A DNA stretch of 64,000 nucleotides from contig CM073200.1 of assembly GCA_037042915.1 (NCBI GenBank), positions 3,034,832 to 3,098,831 of the forward strand, written 5' to 3'. The stretch's first letter is position 1. Every line of letters begins with the position of its first letter. Below the pieces are notes generated by a model. That model worked only from the letters and a program-made list of their open reading frames with translations. It did not search any database and was not told where the DNA came from. This stretch comes from Auricularia sp. M13. Lineage: Eukaryota > Basidiomycota > Agaricomycetes > Auriculariales > Auriculariaceae. Positions 52,182 to 63,893 of the stretch are shown here, in pieces. The translations under genes and the position numbers were made by a program.

Positions 52182-54255
52182 ATGCCCTCAGTCGCGGTCA
52201 TCGGCGCCGGCCTTTCCGGCCTCATAACGGCGAAGGCGCTTCTCGACGACGGGTTCGACGTGCAGGTGTTTACGCGCGACGAGTCCGTGGGAGGCACCTG
52301 GTGCCGACAGCGCGCCTATCCCGGCTTATATCTGAACAAGTGCGTCCGCTGGCAGCCTTTTTGCCTGCTGGGCATATGCGCATGCTGAGTCGTCCGTAGC
52401 GTCCACGGGGAATATCACTTCTCATCGCTCCCCATGCCGCTTCCGAATAAAGCTTCGAAGACGGGCGGCAGGTTGCGCGGCGCGGACGTGACGCTGTACC
52501 TGGAAAATTTCGCCGACACCTTTCTGAAGGACAAGATTGTGTTCTCCGCAGAAATTCTGGATGCTGCGCCTGTAGACGGAGGTTGGGAGCTCACACTTCA
52601 GCATAGACGAACGGATGCCGCCGAGAAGAAGTTGCAATTTGACAAGATCGTCGTTTGCACGGGGGTGAGCGATTGTCACCGCTCGTCGTTTGACGCGTGC
52701 TCACACGGATTTCAGGGTGCAAGTAACCCAAACATACCGAACGGTCTGGCGGAGACCATTGGACGGTTCTCAGGCCCGGTCTTTCATTCACAGGAGTGGA
52801 AGCAGAACATGGAAAGCATTGTAACACTCGCACGCGGCTCTGAGTACCCTGCATGCGTGATCGGCGGTGGACGATCAGCTCAAGAGTGAGTACTGTCTCT
52901 TGGACAATCGGGATCTCTTTTTGATGCATCGCAGCGCCGCGGCATACCTTGCGAATAACGACATAAAGGTGTGCATGGTATTCGACACTGCCGACGCGTT
53001 CATAGCAACGCCGGTTCCTTTGCCTGCGTTCATTCGGAAAAGCCGGTACGTCGCCTTTTACAAAATCCTGTACTAATCGAGCATTCATCTCCGTGCAGCC
53101 TCCTTGCAATCTTTGCTGGGAGCCCCGACCTCAACAGCCGTCTGGAGTAAGAGTTCACAATATATGAATGCCCCGGAGCTGACAGTCGCTTAGACGGTTT
53201 CTCCATACGACAAAGCTCGGCACCCTGATAGTCAGGGGATTCTGGGGGTTTCTCCAATGGAGCTCCCTCGTCTCGCTGGGGATCCCGTCCTCATCGCCGT
53301 TAAACCGCTCGCACTCTGCATTCTGGTCCATCCGCATCAACGACGAGGGCGCTGGGACGGAGGATAACTTCTACTCGAACGTCCGTCGCGGGAAAATCCA
53401 ACTCATGGCGCCTTCACATGTTCAGGGATTCAGTGAAGATGGGCATACTGTCGAGCTAGACGACGGGCGGACGGTTCAAGCCTGTGCTGTCGTGCTCGCC
53501 ACGGGTTACAAATCATCCTGGGCTCCTATTTTCACCCGTAAGACTGTCCCCGCTGTGAGTCTTGCTGCTAAGCATCATTTTCGCTCAGAGGAGACGAGAC
53601 GGAAGATTGGTCTGGATCGCCCCTCGGTGACTCTTGCAGCGGACCATGCATGGCCGCACCTTACTATCAGCGCCCCGCCGTCTCAAGCACCCGAGTCTGC
53701 GCGCTTTTCTCATATGTACCGCGGTTTGGTGCCCGTGGCGAGTCTTGAGAAGCGGAATTTTGCGGTCAATGGCGCCGTCGTGAGTCTCATTGCAGTCTTT
53801 GTCAGCCTGAATCATCCTCAGGCTGATTCCTCACTTCAACCTCAGTTCACCACGAACCCGTCACACACAGCGGAAGCCTCGGCGCACTGGATCTCGTCGT
53901 ACTTCCTCGAGGACAGGTTCCTCAGACTTCCGTCAATTGACGAAGCTACGCGAGAGGCCGAACGACAGGCAGACTTCATGCGCAAGCGGCACCCGACGTC
54001 CCTCGCGTGGGTTAACGAGAGCTACAGCAGTGGTATCTTTTGCTGGACGTGCGTGAGAACTGTATCCCGGATTCATGTCCCTGATAAAACCCTTTCAGGT
54101 GGCCGCAATACATCGATCAGCTGCTCGCGGATATGGGTCTCAGGAGCGGAAGGAGCGGCGGCAACTGGCTGACATGGCCGTTCAAGGTCGTCAGCAATGC
54201 TGAGATTGCGACGCTCCATGAGGAACGACGCGCCAAACGCGAGCGTTCGATGTGA
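52182..54255 (+). CDS. Flavin-containing monooxygenase-like oxidoreductase
   Basis: Multi-exon, from MPSVAVIGAGLSGLITAKAL (FAD-binding GxGxxG) with FTRDESVGGTWCRQRAYPGL, through VHGEYHFSSLPMPLP, QFDKIVVCTG, FHSQEW (the FMO FxGxxxHSxxW region), ACVIGGGRSAQE (NADPH-binding GxGxSA), VLATGYKSSW (the ATG motif) to a last exon reached by TWPQYIDQLLADMGLRSGRS and a stop at 54253-54255. The order of motifs fits class B flavoprotein monooxygenases that oxidise nitrogen, sulfur or ketone groups using NADPH. In the HSxxW motif the usual FxG before H is less clear. Exon borders between 52340 and 53400 are inferred from frame shifts at GT-AG pairs and are not certain in detail. Confidence 0.82.
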
Positions 54256-54535
54256 GAAGCTGGCTCGGATCTCCCTTCTGAGCGTTAGACTTCCCATGCC
54301 GCACAGTAATGAAGGCGCCCCGAAGCTCAGCAAGCTGACACCGCTCTGCGTCCGTAATAGTCCCTGGCATAGCGCTGGGGCATGCAAGTTTCAGCGGATT
54401 ACCGCGTTCGGCAGTGAGATTCTCGCGACCCTTGAGATTTGTCATCCGCCTTCGCGCCTTTCTTCCCTTTTTTGGCAGGTGGATGCACGTCTTTGTCTTA
54501 CCAGTCGATGGTCATGCTAGCTCCGCCCGCAAGGG

Positions 54536-54542
54536 TATAAAA
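54536..54542 (+). promoter_or_regulatory. TATA box
   Basis: TATAAAA, 86 bp before the pirin start codon. Confidence 0.65.
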
Positions 54543-54627
54543 GGACGCCGCTGCTTGCGCTAGTAACGCCATCACCGCTTCCACAACGGCGTTACCTGCT
54601 CGAATACTCTCTCGCGCACTCACCAGC

Positions 54628-55542
54628 ATGACCGCACAAGCAACCGCAAGCGCCAGCATCAAGGTCGTGCCCCGCCTCAGTCACGAGCGCGGCCATGCCG
54701 ACCACGGTTGGCTCAAGACGTTCCATACATGGAGCTTTGCTGGGTGCGCTCTGTCCTTTTGCGGCTTTGCGAGTTTCTTATGCTCACCCTGCTCTCTTGC
54801 AGCTACCACAACCGCAACTTCCAGAACTTTGGGCATCTGCGCGTCCTGAACGAAGACCGTGTCGCCCCGCATGAAGGCTTTGGCACGCACCCGCATCGCG
54901 AGTTCGAAATCTTCTCCTACATCGTCAGCGGCCAGCTCGAACAGTGCGTAAAATAAGGCTCTCCAAGTAGTTTATCGCTGACGTGCTTATAGCCGCGATT
55001 CCATGGGCAACGTCGAGGTGATGAAGCGCGGCGACATCCAGCTGACGTCCGCGGGGACGGGCATCTCGCACAGCGAAAAGACGCACGGCAACGGCGAGGT
55101 GCACTTCCTGCAAATATGGACGATGCCCAGCAAGAGCCGGCTGCAGCCCAAGTACTACACGCGCCACTTCACGGACGACGAGAAGCGCGACACGCTCCTG
55201 CGCGTCGTCGCGCCCATCGACTCCGAAGGCGTCAGCACCGAGCGCGAGGGCACCGGGCCCGCGCCCGTCACGTCGCCCGTCACGCTCTACGCGACGATTC
55301 TCTCGGCGGGCAAGACGCTGACGCATCGCGTGCCCAAGGCGGATGCGAAGGTGTACGTCCATGTCGTGCAGACGTCCGGTTACAACCCTGGCGCGGCGTC
55401 TGGCGCGACTGTCGAGGTCGCTGGCACGCGGCTGCGCGAAGGCGACGGTGCTTTCGTTTACGCGACGAACAAGGGTGACGAGATCAGCCTCGCCAACGTC
55501 GGCACCCAGGATGCTGAAGTTCTGCTATTCGATGTCGAGTAA
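54628..55542 (+). CDS. Pirin-like bicupin protein
   Basis: Exons 54628-54743, 54803-54943 and 54993-55542 give 268 residues. The N-terminal cupin carries the pirin signature: FHTWSFAGYHNRNFQNFGHL, RVAPHEGFGTHPHREFEIFS (metal-binding H, H, H), and QLTSAGTGISHSEKTHG, HFLQIWTMPS (remaining histidine and glutamate region). The C-terminal cupin is less conserved. Pirins are iron-binding proteins with quercetinase activity in some cases and transcription cofactor roles in animals; the role in fungi is unclear. The metal ligands H-x-H...H...E are all kept. Confidence 0.93.
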
Positions 55543-55739
55543 TCCAGCATTGTACCTGTTCCAGCTGTATCGATACTATGAGGCTCAGTCATGAATTTAA
55601 TTGGTATTCTCTCGTGTACAAGAGCTGGTGCACTGAATCGGGTTAGCTGCAGCTGAAGGCGGGTGCAAGACGTCATGGTCAGGACTAAACGCGCGGGACC
55701 GGCCGCCATCATCGCCCTTGTTCCTGCACCACGACCACG

Positions 55740-58083
55740 ATGGCCAACGTCGACCTGGTCATCGTATTCCAGACGAGAAAGACGCTCTCCAAGCAGGAGG
55801 CTATAGAAGAAGCCAAGGCAGCAGAGCAAGAATACGCCCAGCTGCTCAACGTCCTCACCACCAACGGCTTGCGCGCGACTGGCAGGCGCGGCGACGGCAA
55901 CGATATTCTCATCCTCGTTGCGGCGCCCTGGGCCAAAGTCGCGCAGCTCATTCAACATGATAGGTAATTAGAACTTCTTGTTAACTCAATGAATAACAGA
56001 CTGACCTCAATTGCAGGCATGTCGACTTCTTGCATGGCCTCCCGGCGTCCTCGCTCCCCGTCGTCGCAGACGACCTCAAACCGTCCAACCTGTCCAATGC
56101 AAACCGCATCAGAATCCTGCACTCGTATCTCTCGTCGTCGTTCGTCGAGGGCGGCCTTGCCATTGTCCCCAAGAGCAAGTCCTGGCCCCGCGTGCAGTCC
56201 ATCATGGCGCTGCACGACCAGCACTTCAACGAGGCCTGGGTGCACTCTTGGACGCGCGAGCAGACCGGCTTCGGCGTCTCCTTCCACGCCCTCGACAAAA
56301 TGAAAGACCAGGTGCGCACCCGCACCACGCGCACAAGTGACGCAGCCACCCTGACGTTGCGCTCTGTAGTTCGGCGAGGAGGTCGCGCTGTATTTCTCGT
56401 TCCTCTCGTTCTACGCCCGCTCGCTGTGGTTCCCCGCGGGCCTCGGCGTGCTCTTCTTCGTGCTCGGCAAGCCGTATAGCGCCGTCTACTCCAGTCTCAT
56501 TTGTCTCTGGGCTATCGTCTTTGTGGAATGGTGGCGCATCCGGGAACGCATTATCTCTGTGCGCTGGGGCTCCCGCGGGTCTGCGCTGGTGGAGAAACGC
56601 AGGCCCGAGTTTATAGCCACTGTACGCGCAAACGACCCGGATGACGACGATTTTCCTTGGTGGAAGCGTGAAGCTCGTACACTCGTCAGCATTCCAGTCA
56701 TCCTGGCCTTCGCAGCAATGCTCGGCGCTCTGCTATCTGGTATCTTCCTGCTAGAGGCCTTCATCACTGTTCTCTACACCGGACCACTGCATGAATACAT
56801 GGTGCGTGTCTCACTTCTGGGTATTGGACGCTGTGGTCGCGTGGACAGTGTCATACCTGCGGATGGCCGTATATTCATGCTGAAATTCATGACAGAGCTT
56901 CCTGCCCACAATTCTTTTTGTCACGGTCGTGCCGAAAGTGCTCGCGATGCACCAAAGTGTCGCTGTACGTCTCACAAGCTGGGAGAATCACAAGCACCGT
57001 TCCTCGCACGAGGCGGCACTGGCAACCAAAGTCTTTGCTTTATCTGCCATCGTCGCATACCTCGGCCTCGCGCTCTCGGCATTCGTCTACGTGCCTTTCG
57101 GCGAGCAGGTCATGACGCGTGTGCACGCATTCATCGCGAGCCCGTCGGCGAGCAGCGCGCCCGACGCGGCGCCGACGTTTGCCAAGGCGCAGTTCAAGGT
57201 CGGCCTGAGCGACGCGCGCGCGCGCCTGGACGCCGGCCGGCTGCAGAAGCAGATGTTTGCGTACATGGTGACGAACCAGCTCGTCGGCGTCTTCCTCGAG
57301 GTCGCGCTGCCCATCCTCCTGCGCGCCGTGCAGGCCGCGCGCGCCGCCGGCCTGCGCAACGCGAACCACGTGCACGCGCGCGCGGACGACGCCGAGGGCG
57401 AGAAGGCGTTCCTTGAGCAGGTGCGGCGCGAGGTGAGCCTGCCCGAGTACGCGGTGTTCGGCGACTACGCGGAGATGGTGACGCAGTTCGGGTACGTCGT
57501 GCTCTGGTCGACGATCTGGCCGCTCGCGCCCGCGATGGCGTTCCTCAACAACTGGCTCGAGCTGCGCGGCGACGCGTTCAAGATCGCGCGCAGCCACCGC
57601 CGGCCGGTGCCCGCGCGCACGGACACCGTCGGGCCGTGGCTCGAGGTGCTCGCGTTCATCGCGTGGCTCGCCGCGCTGACGAACACCGCGCTCGTGTACA
57701 TGTTCCGCCCGTCGAGCCCGACGCCGGACGACGTGCGCCTTGGCACGCAACCGTCCGAGAAGACGTTCCGCGCCGCGCACGCGTCGCAGCACCCCGCGTG
57801 GGACATCGCCACGCCCGCGCTGCTGCTCGCGCTGTCCAGCTCGCACGCGTTCTTCGTCGTGCGCGCCATCGTGCGCCACGTCCTCCATCGCCTCTTCTGG
57901 GAGAATGCGCCGGAGCAGCGCCAGGCCGAGAAGCTCAGTAGGGAGGTCAAGGAGGTCTACCTGCGCTCGGTGCAGCACGACAGCGAGAAGCCCGGTACGG
58001 TTGAAGAGGAGTCCGCGGCGGAGGGCTTCTGGGCGCGCGACGACGCCCGCGGCGAGCTCCAGCGCCGGCTCAAAGAGGCTTAA
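55740..58083 (+). CDS. Anoctamin-family membrane protein (Ist2/TMEM16-like)
   Basis: Exons 55740-55963, 56017-56311, 56370-56801 and 56896-58083, in phase, give 712 residues. The soluble N-terminus (VDLVIVFQTRKTLSKQEAIE) is followed by FGEEVALYFSFLSFYARSLW (first span, with the family FGEKxAFYFAW-like motif), VEWWRIRERIISVRWG (the WKRKxxxxxxxWG equivalent), SFLPTILFVTVVPKVLAMHQ, then QKQMFAYMVTNQLVGVFLEV, FGDYAEMVTQFGYVVLWSTI (the EF-x-MVIQFGF-like segment) and FLNNWLELRGDAFKIA (E/N residues of the calcium-dependent groove). Fungal members are lipid scramblases or, as in Ist2, ER-plasma membrane tethers. The C-terminus lacks a long basic plasma-membrane-binding tail of the yeast kind. Confidence 0.92.
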
Positions 58084-58296
58084 CGAACAGACAGACCTTC
58101 GGACTATCCAAACAGACGCTCCGCGCGCGCAGACGTTGTATCCTAGACACGATGTATATTCATTCAAACACAAGTACTTACGTAGATGGCGAAGAGGCAG
58201 AACGCGAACACGAACAAAGAGTCAAAAGCGTTCCATGTCATTTCTTTCATGCATATCGGTACCGGTTCCTTTGAGTTCATTGGGCCAAACGGACAT

Positions 58297-61223
58297 CTAT
58301 GCAGGCGCGGGCTGGGCGCCCGGCGCAGGCTGGGGCGGCTCGTGCAGCGCCATGTTGCCGAATTGGTGGCTCATCTGGTGCACGTAGCCCGGCTGCGGCT
58401 GCGCGCCGGGCGGCGGCGAGGTGGTGAGCGGCGCGCCCTCCGCGGCGTAGACGTGCGGCCCGGCGGGGAACGCAGTCTGCACGGGCGACCCGACGCCGCC
58501 GGGCGGCTGGAAGTCGAACGTCCCGCTCGCGGCGATGGGCGGCAGCTCGGGCACGCTGCCGTTGCTGCTCGGCGCGAAGTGAGCAGCAGCGGGTGGCGCA
58601 CCAGACTGCGCGGCAGGCTCCTCCGCCGCGGGCTGCTGCTGGGGCTGCTGGGGCTGAGCTTGCGCCGGCGCCGCGCCGTCCGTGACGCCGGGCACGGCGA
58701 CGAAGTAGACGCTGCCGGCGGGGTCGTTCCCGCCCTGGGCGTAGTACTGCGCCCACGCCTGGACGTTCGGGTCCGCATACGTGCCCTGCGGGTCGAAGAC
58801 GTACCGCCCGTCCGGCTGCGGCTGGATGGGTCCTGCTTGAGCTGGCGGGTGTCCCTGAGCCGGCGCGGGCGTCGCGGTTGGCTGGGGCTGTTGCGCCTGC
58901 TGCTGCTGCTGGCCGTACGGAGCGTACTGCTGCTGAGCGTGCGGATCCTGGGCGGGAACATGCTGCTGCGGTTGCTGCTGTTGCTGGGGACCCGGCTGCC
59001 CCGGAATGTGCTGCTGCTGTTGTTGTTGCTGAGGTCCAGGCTGGCCAGGAATATGCTGCTGCTGGCCAGGCTGGTGCTGCGGTTGGTGCTGGAGCTGTGC
59101 ATGCGGCTGCTGTCCGTGAGGACCAGGCGAGAACGGCTGCGGCTGCCCATACGGCGTCGGCTGCCCGTACTGAGGCTGAGGCACATTGGGGTCCGGCCCA
59201 GCAGGCTGATGCGGTACGCCCGGCTGCTGAGGCTGATGCGGCGCTCCCGGCTGCTGCTGCTGAGGCTGTCCGTATGCAGCAGCAGCAGGGTACGGCTGCG
59301 GCGGGTACGGCTGAGCGCCCTCGGGGTACGGCGCGGGTGGCGGCGCGGGCGACGGTCCATAGCCAGGTCCGTATGCGCTGGGTGTCCCCTGCGGCGCGGG
59401 AGGTGCGCCGTAGGCACCCGGAGTGCCCGCGTTGTAGGGCACGCCTGGGTATCCGGCCTGGTCGTACAGAGCAGGGTTCCACGCGTATGGCGCCGGACCC
59501 TGCTGCTGTCGTTGCGGGCCCGCCTGTTGGCGGCCACCGTACACTAATCAAAGGGCACATTCAGGAGACGGTCTCCCAGGGAAGGAGGCTGTGGACCTAC
59601 ATCCTGTATGCCGGGCGAGGCTTTCTTCCATCGCCCGCTCGAAGATGCCGCGTGCTTTGACAAAGCTTTCGTTCATAAAGACGAGGTCCGCTGGAAAGCG
59701 CAATCGTAAATAACACGCGTTTATTGCATGAATTCTGCATACCTCTCTTTTGACTGTACTTGTCAATGAGTTTGACGATCTTGGGTCGCAGCGACATGCT
59801 TTGACGGTACAATTCCTGTACAGATCGTCAAATCGCGCTCACAGCTGCACAGATTCGTCACGAACCTGAATCTCCTCGTTATCCGCCAAATTATCTTTGG
59901 CGGGATCGAACTGCCTGAGCATAGTCAGCAACTTGTCAATATTCGCCGCCTGCGCAAAGACCGCGGCCTCCTGCTCGGCCTCGCGGGCGAGCTCGGCGGG
60001 CGTGGGGTCCGGCAGCGGCTCGACGTAGTTGACGGGGAAGATGCCCGTGCGGCCGCGCAGCTGGCCGCGCCACCAGTCCTTGTAGTTGCGGTCGACGACC
60101 TTGATGATGTCGCCCTTCTCGAACGCGAGCTCGCCCGGCTCGGTCGGCTCGAAGGTGTGCAGCGCGCGCACGCGCGTCACGCCCGCCTGGCCGGCCGTCG
60201 GCGAGATCGGCGACGTCGGCAGCGCGGCGTGGGCGGGCGAGGGCGTGCGGTACGACGAGGCTGCCACGGGTGCTGGGGCCGGCGTGGGGATCGACGCTGC
60301 GGCGGGGACGTGGGCTGGCGCGGCTGCGGGGATGTGCGCCGGTCCTGGTACGGCTGCGGCGGCTGTCCTGTGCACGCTGGCGGTGGAGCCGGACGCGCCG
60401 GCGCCGTTGGAGTTTGAGGCGGCTGCGGCGGAGTAGCCGGCCCACTGCTGTCGGCCGCCCTTGTCGTGCATGCTCATCTCGAGCACGCGCTGCAGCTCCT
60501 CCTCCTCCCGCCGCCTGATCTCGTCGTCGACCTGGGGTGGCGGCGGTTCTGTGGGAGCGTCGAATTTGAAGTCTGCGGGACACGGTCATAAGCAAAGTTG
60601 AGACTGGGAACTGGAGAAGACCATACTCTTCTGTTTCAGGCTGGTGTAGCATTCCTCCATGATGCTGAGCGACGGGTCCTTCTCAAAGTCTTCTGTCCAC
60701 ATTGCAATCAGCGACAGCGCCTTCCGCTTGACCTTGTCGTGCGCGGTCTGGACGCGGTGTCAGCGCATCACGGTAGCCGTCTGGCCGCAGGATGGCGACT
60801 TACGCGGTCGGTGACGAGCCGCTCGAGGCCCTGGGTGAAGGAGCGCGAGGCGATTTCCCTGTGGACCTCGACGCCGCAGTTCTTGGAGAGGGCCTCGGCG
60901 ACGGCGAGCGCGTAGAGCTGGACGTTCGGGTTGCGGTGCACGAGCCGCTTCAGCACGGCTGCTATGACGCTGCGCGCGCTGGATGCAATGCCAGGGGGTC
61001 AGCGAGCGCTATGCGACGGGCTAGATCAAGGACTAACCCCTGCTCGCCCTCGTCGACGACCTTGTCGCATAGATTGAGTATAATCTCCCAGTTCTCGGAC
61101 GTCTGGTTCTCGTCCGTGGCCTTGGCTGCGGGCGGGGCGCTCAGCATGCTGGCGGCGGCTGCGCGGGGGCAGCTACTAACCGACAATGTCGTCGTAGGGG
61201 TTGGGTTGTCCGCCGCGGAACAT
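58297..61223 (-). CDS. HSE1: ESCRT-0 subunit HSE1 (STAM-like)
   Basis: Minus strand, starting [14 protein letters not shown] (exon 61181-61223). The second exon (61038-61125) gives [20 protein letters not shown], the VHS domain, continued by [16 protein letters not shown] and [20 protein letters not shown]. Then come a UIM ([18 protein letters not shown]), an alanine- and proline-rich linker, an SH3 domain ([20 protein letters not shown] to [11 protein letters not shown]), a GAT-like core ([39 protein letters not shown]), and a last exon of about 400 codons rich in Q, P, G and Y ending at 58297. HSE1 with VPS27 collects ubiquitinated cargo at endosomes. The tail contains long CAG/CTG-type glutamine runs. 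It is head-to-head, 84 bp apart, with MMS2. Confidence 0.93.
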
Positions 61224-61307
61224 GGCTGGCGTGTGTGGGTGTGAGAGCAAGGCGCGAGGCGATGATGGCCGCTGCGGTTGGACTCCGACACTTTGTTTCT
61301 TCCCGCC
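61224..61307. promoter_or_regulatory. 84-bp bidirectional promoter of HSE1 and MMS2
   Basis: Start codons at 61223 (minus) and 61308 (plus). No TATA box. Contains a ccgctgcggttgg core only. Confidence 0.6.
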
Positions 61308-61884
61308 ATGGCCAAAGGTCAGTGACAGAGTCTGCGCCCGCGGCCCTCGCACTTATCGGCAGCCAGTCCCGCGCAATTTCAGACTGCTGGAGGAGCTCGA
61401 GAAGGGCGAGAAGGGCATCGGCGATGGCTCGTGCTCGTACGGGCTCGAGGACGGCGATGACATTATGATGTCCAACTGGAACGGCACCATCATCGGCCCG
61501 GGCCACGTACGATGATGATGACTGGGGATCATGGTGTGCTCGCTGACGCTGGCCCCGTAGACGGTGCACGAGAACCGCATCTACTCGCTCAAGATATACT
61601 GTGGCGAGACGTACCCGGACCAGCCACCGGACGTGTCCTTCCTCAGCCGCGTCAACCTGCCCTTCGTCTCCCAGACAGACGGCAAGGTCGACGCCTCCAA
61701 GCTGCCCGTGCTCGCCAACTGGTCGCGCAGCAACTCGATCGAGACCATCCTCGTTGAAATCCGGCGGCAAGTCTCCTACCCTGCATCCCCCCCCCCGCTC
61801 CGATACTGACCGCCAGCGCACAGGGAGATGGCCACGTTCAACAACAGGAAGCTCCCCCAGCCGCCGGAGGGCTCGTTCTTCTAG
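61308..61884 (+). CDS. MMS2: Ubiquitin-conjugating enzyme variant MMS2 (UEV)
   Basis: Exons 61308-61317, 61367-61506, 61561-61766 and 61824-61884 give 138 residues: [60 protein letters not shown], then [20 protein letters not shown] and [19 protein letters not shown]. The fold is that of E2 enzymes, but the catalytic cysteine position is absent, as in all UEVs. MMS2 pairs with UBC13 to build K63-linked chains, used in PCNA-linked post-replication repair. The third intron uses a GC donor (GCAAGT) with a normal AG acceptor; the others are GT-AG. The first exon has only ten bases. Confidence 0.95.
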
Positions 61885-62187
61885 ATTGCTCTGCTCGCTC
61901 GCTCCCGTCCCCGCTCATCCCTTTCTCATCACCAATGTGGCACTACAATCGTCCCCCTCCATCGCTCTCGCCTGTAAACGTTGCCAAGCAAATCTGATTC
62001 CTTGAAACAATCCAACACGCCGCCTGGCTTGCTCTCGCACGTCCCAGTCGCAGGGCTGTCAAGCTGATAGGCGCCTAAGGCGCGTAGATTGTCTACCGGA
62101 TCGTCAATCATGCCATCTTCAGATCCTCACCAAACTACAGTGCATGTGCGCACGAAGAGCTGAATAGCCATAGACTCAACAAAGCCC
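61885..62187. other. Intergenic, 3' side of MMS2
   Basis: No gene seen. Confidence 0.45.
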
Positions 62188-63152
62188 GCTCGGCCGCGGC
62201 CGAGCGCCCTCGCAGAGGGGCTTATGACAAAGTCCGCCAAATCGGGGACCTAGGATTATAGAATAGCGTCTCGTCCTCTGCTCTAAACGACTTGCAACAA
62301 GGACGTGAACTGTACCTAAGAACCTCTTCCACCACCCTGGATACACAGAATTGCGATACGGTGTGGATCGGTGTCTGTGGGATGGTCGGAAGGTCAGACC
62401 ACAATTTCCGGCCTGTCGTGCCTACAGCATGTGTTCCCTGCACTCAAAAACCCCATTCTTGCATCTTTAAATCATGATAAATAGCCCTCTATGTTATTCA
62501 ATATGTGAGTATAATGCCTAGGTACGTCGTTGGATCGGAATGGTACCTCGAGCGGGTGGAAGCGGGCAATGCGGGGCCAATCACGACAGCACGGTACCAG
62601 TAGCAGCGTGCACCTGACGGTGGCATTCCCTCACAGACGGAGAGCTAAAGTCGTTGAATGTAATAAGATGGAACTACTCAGCATAAATATGATTTTTTTT
62701 TGCGCCTTATGTAGTGCAAGCTGAGCAGAATTGTAGTGAAAACAGCTCGTTGATTCAGCTCAGCGGCATATCCGGATGTTGTACGACCTGCGTACGCTCT
62801 TTTTACGATCCCGATAATATTTAAAACACATAGATCTTATATTTATAGGTCTAATTAATGCCTCAAATATGATAACTGGGTAATAAGTGCGTGGGGACGG
62901 GTGATACAGACAGTACGACGGACGGGGAGGTGCCTAACTCAACACCGAATGTCGCCGCACCGACACCTGTTAAGACATCTACATACGAGGGTGCTGAGTA
63001 CCTCAAATCGTAGATATGCTTCTTATCTTTCACTTTTGTATATAAATCTGACGTTCAAGTGGTGTAGTTAAGGTGCTAATGCTATAAACCTAGGTCCCCC
63101 GTTTGGCGGACTTTGTCACAAACCCCTCCGGCCACCAGCCGGAGGGTTTGGT
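62188..63152. mobile_element. Possible foldback or non-autonomous DNA transposon with long inverted repeat
   Basis: 62225-62254 and 63089-63118 are inverted copies (28 of 30 bases identical, TGACAAAGTCCGCCAA core), and weaker similarity continues on both sides. Each outer flank carries a local palindrome: gctcggccgcggccgagc at 62188-62205 and a ccctccgg/ccggaggg stem at 63123-63147. The 830-bp interior is AT-rich without a gene. I see no clear target duplication. Confidence 0.5.
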
Positions 63153-63778
63153 TCCGAATCTAGAATAGCCACAAATATCTGCCTGATATCCAAGTCGAGT
63201 AGTTGCGGACGCGTCTGGATGCTGTTGAAAGCGAAAATGCGGGGCTTGGCAGCCGGGACAGCCTACAGGGAATGCCTCACTCTGCCCGCAACGCTCCAAT
63301 ACCCTCAGCTATTCTCTGAATGAAGACATCATCGAGAATATGAAGGTCGCTATGATTCGGCGACCGCACAGCGGGGGACATTACACAGGAGTTGCGTTCC
63401 GAGGACCTTGCCTTTCCCCAGCTCAAGCACTCAGACGCAACGTTTCAGTTTTTGGCCACGACCTGACTACCCTGTTGTCGTACGGTCTTCGGAAAGAAAC
63501 AAGCTTGAGGGACAGTCCTGGCGGCAACGGGTGCCCCACCGATGCGCCTAAGATCCGCGTGCGGCAGACGCAGCCGAAAAGCCTTTGGTGGCACACATCA
63601 TCGCCGCGCATCGTCGCTCTCCATGTCTACGATGTGTTGAAGCGCATGAAGACAAATTGCGTCAAAGATTGTCGAGGGAAGGTCAACGAGCGGACGGTGG
63701 TTTTCATCAAACAGCCGTCGGTCCGCCTCAAAACATGGTCAATCGGAAGCCCCCCGACTCCTCTCCCATGAACTAATG
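63153..63778. other. Upstream region of U6, no protein gene recognised
   Basis: Short open stretches only. A clear TATA box 25-30 bp before the U6 start is not visible. Confidence 0.45.
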
Positions 63779-63800
63779 TCCCCTTCGGGGTGACATACGT

Positions 63801-63832
<32 letters not shown>

Positions 63833-63893
63833 GGCCCCTGCACAAGGATGACACGCTAGTTCAGAGTGGAACCGTCTACGGACGGCAATATTT
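63779..63893 (+). ncRNA. U6 spliceosomal snRNA gene
   Basis: The 5' stem-loop GTCCCCTTCGGGGTGAC is followed by ACATACGTTAAAATTGGAAC, the ACAGAGA box (cgatACAGAGAAGATTAGC, pairs with the 5' splice site) and AGCATGGCCCCTGCACAAGG then ATGACACGC (U4-pairing region and catalytic AGC triad, internal stem-loop). These 78 bases match eukaryotic U6 almost base for base. After 63856 the sequence no longer follows known U6 and no run of four or more T is found until about 63920, so the 3' end given here is a guess. It is transcribed by RNA polymerase III elsewhere. No intron seen in the core. Confidence 0.88.

Noticed and set aside
57040-58173. 377-codon arginine-rich frame opposite the anoctamin gene
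   Set aside because: Antisense shadow in GC-rich coding sequence; no motif and no start or splice support.
58277-59560. Long overlapping frames on both strands over the HSE1 tail
   Set aside because: They are frame shadows of the glutamine/proline repeat coding exon.
60792-61244. Plus-strand frame over the VHS region of HSE1
   Set aside because: Opposite strand of a well-supported exon set.
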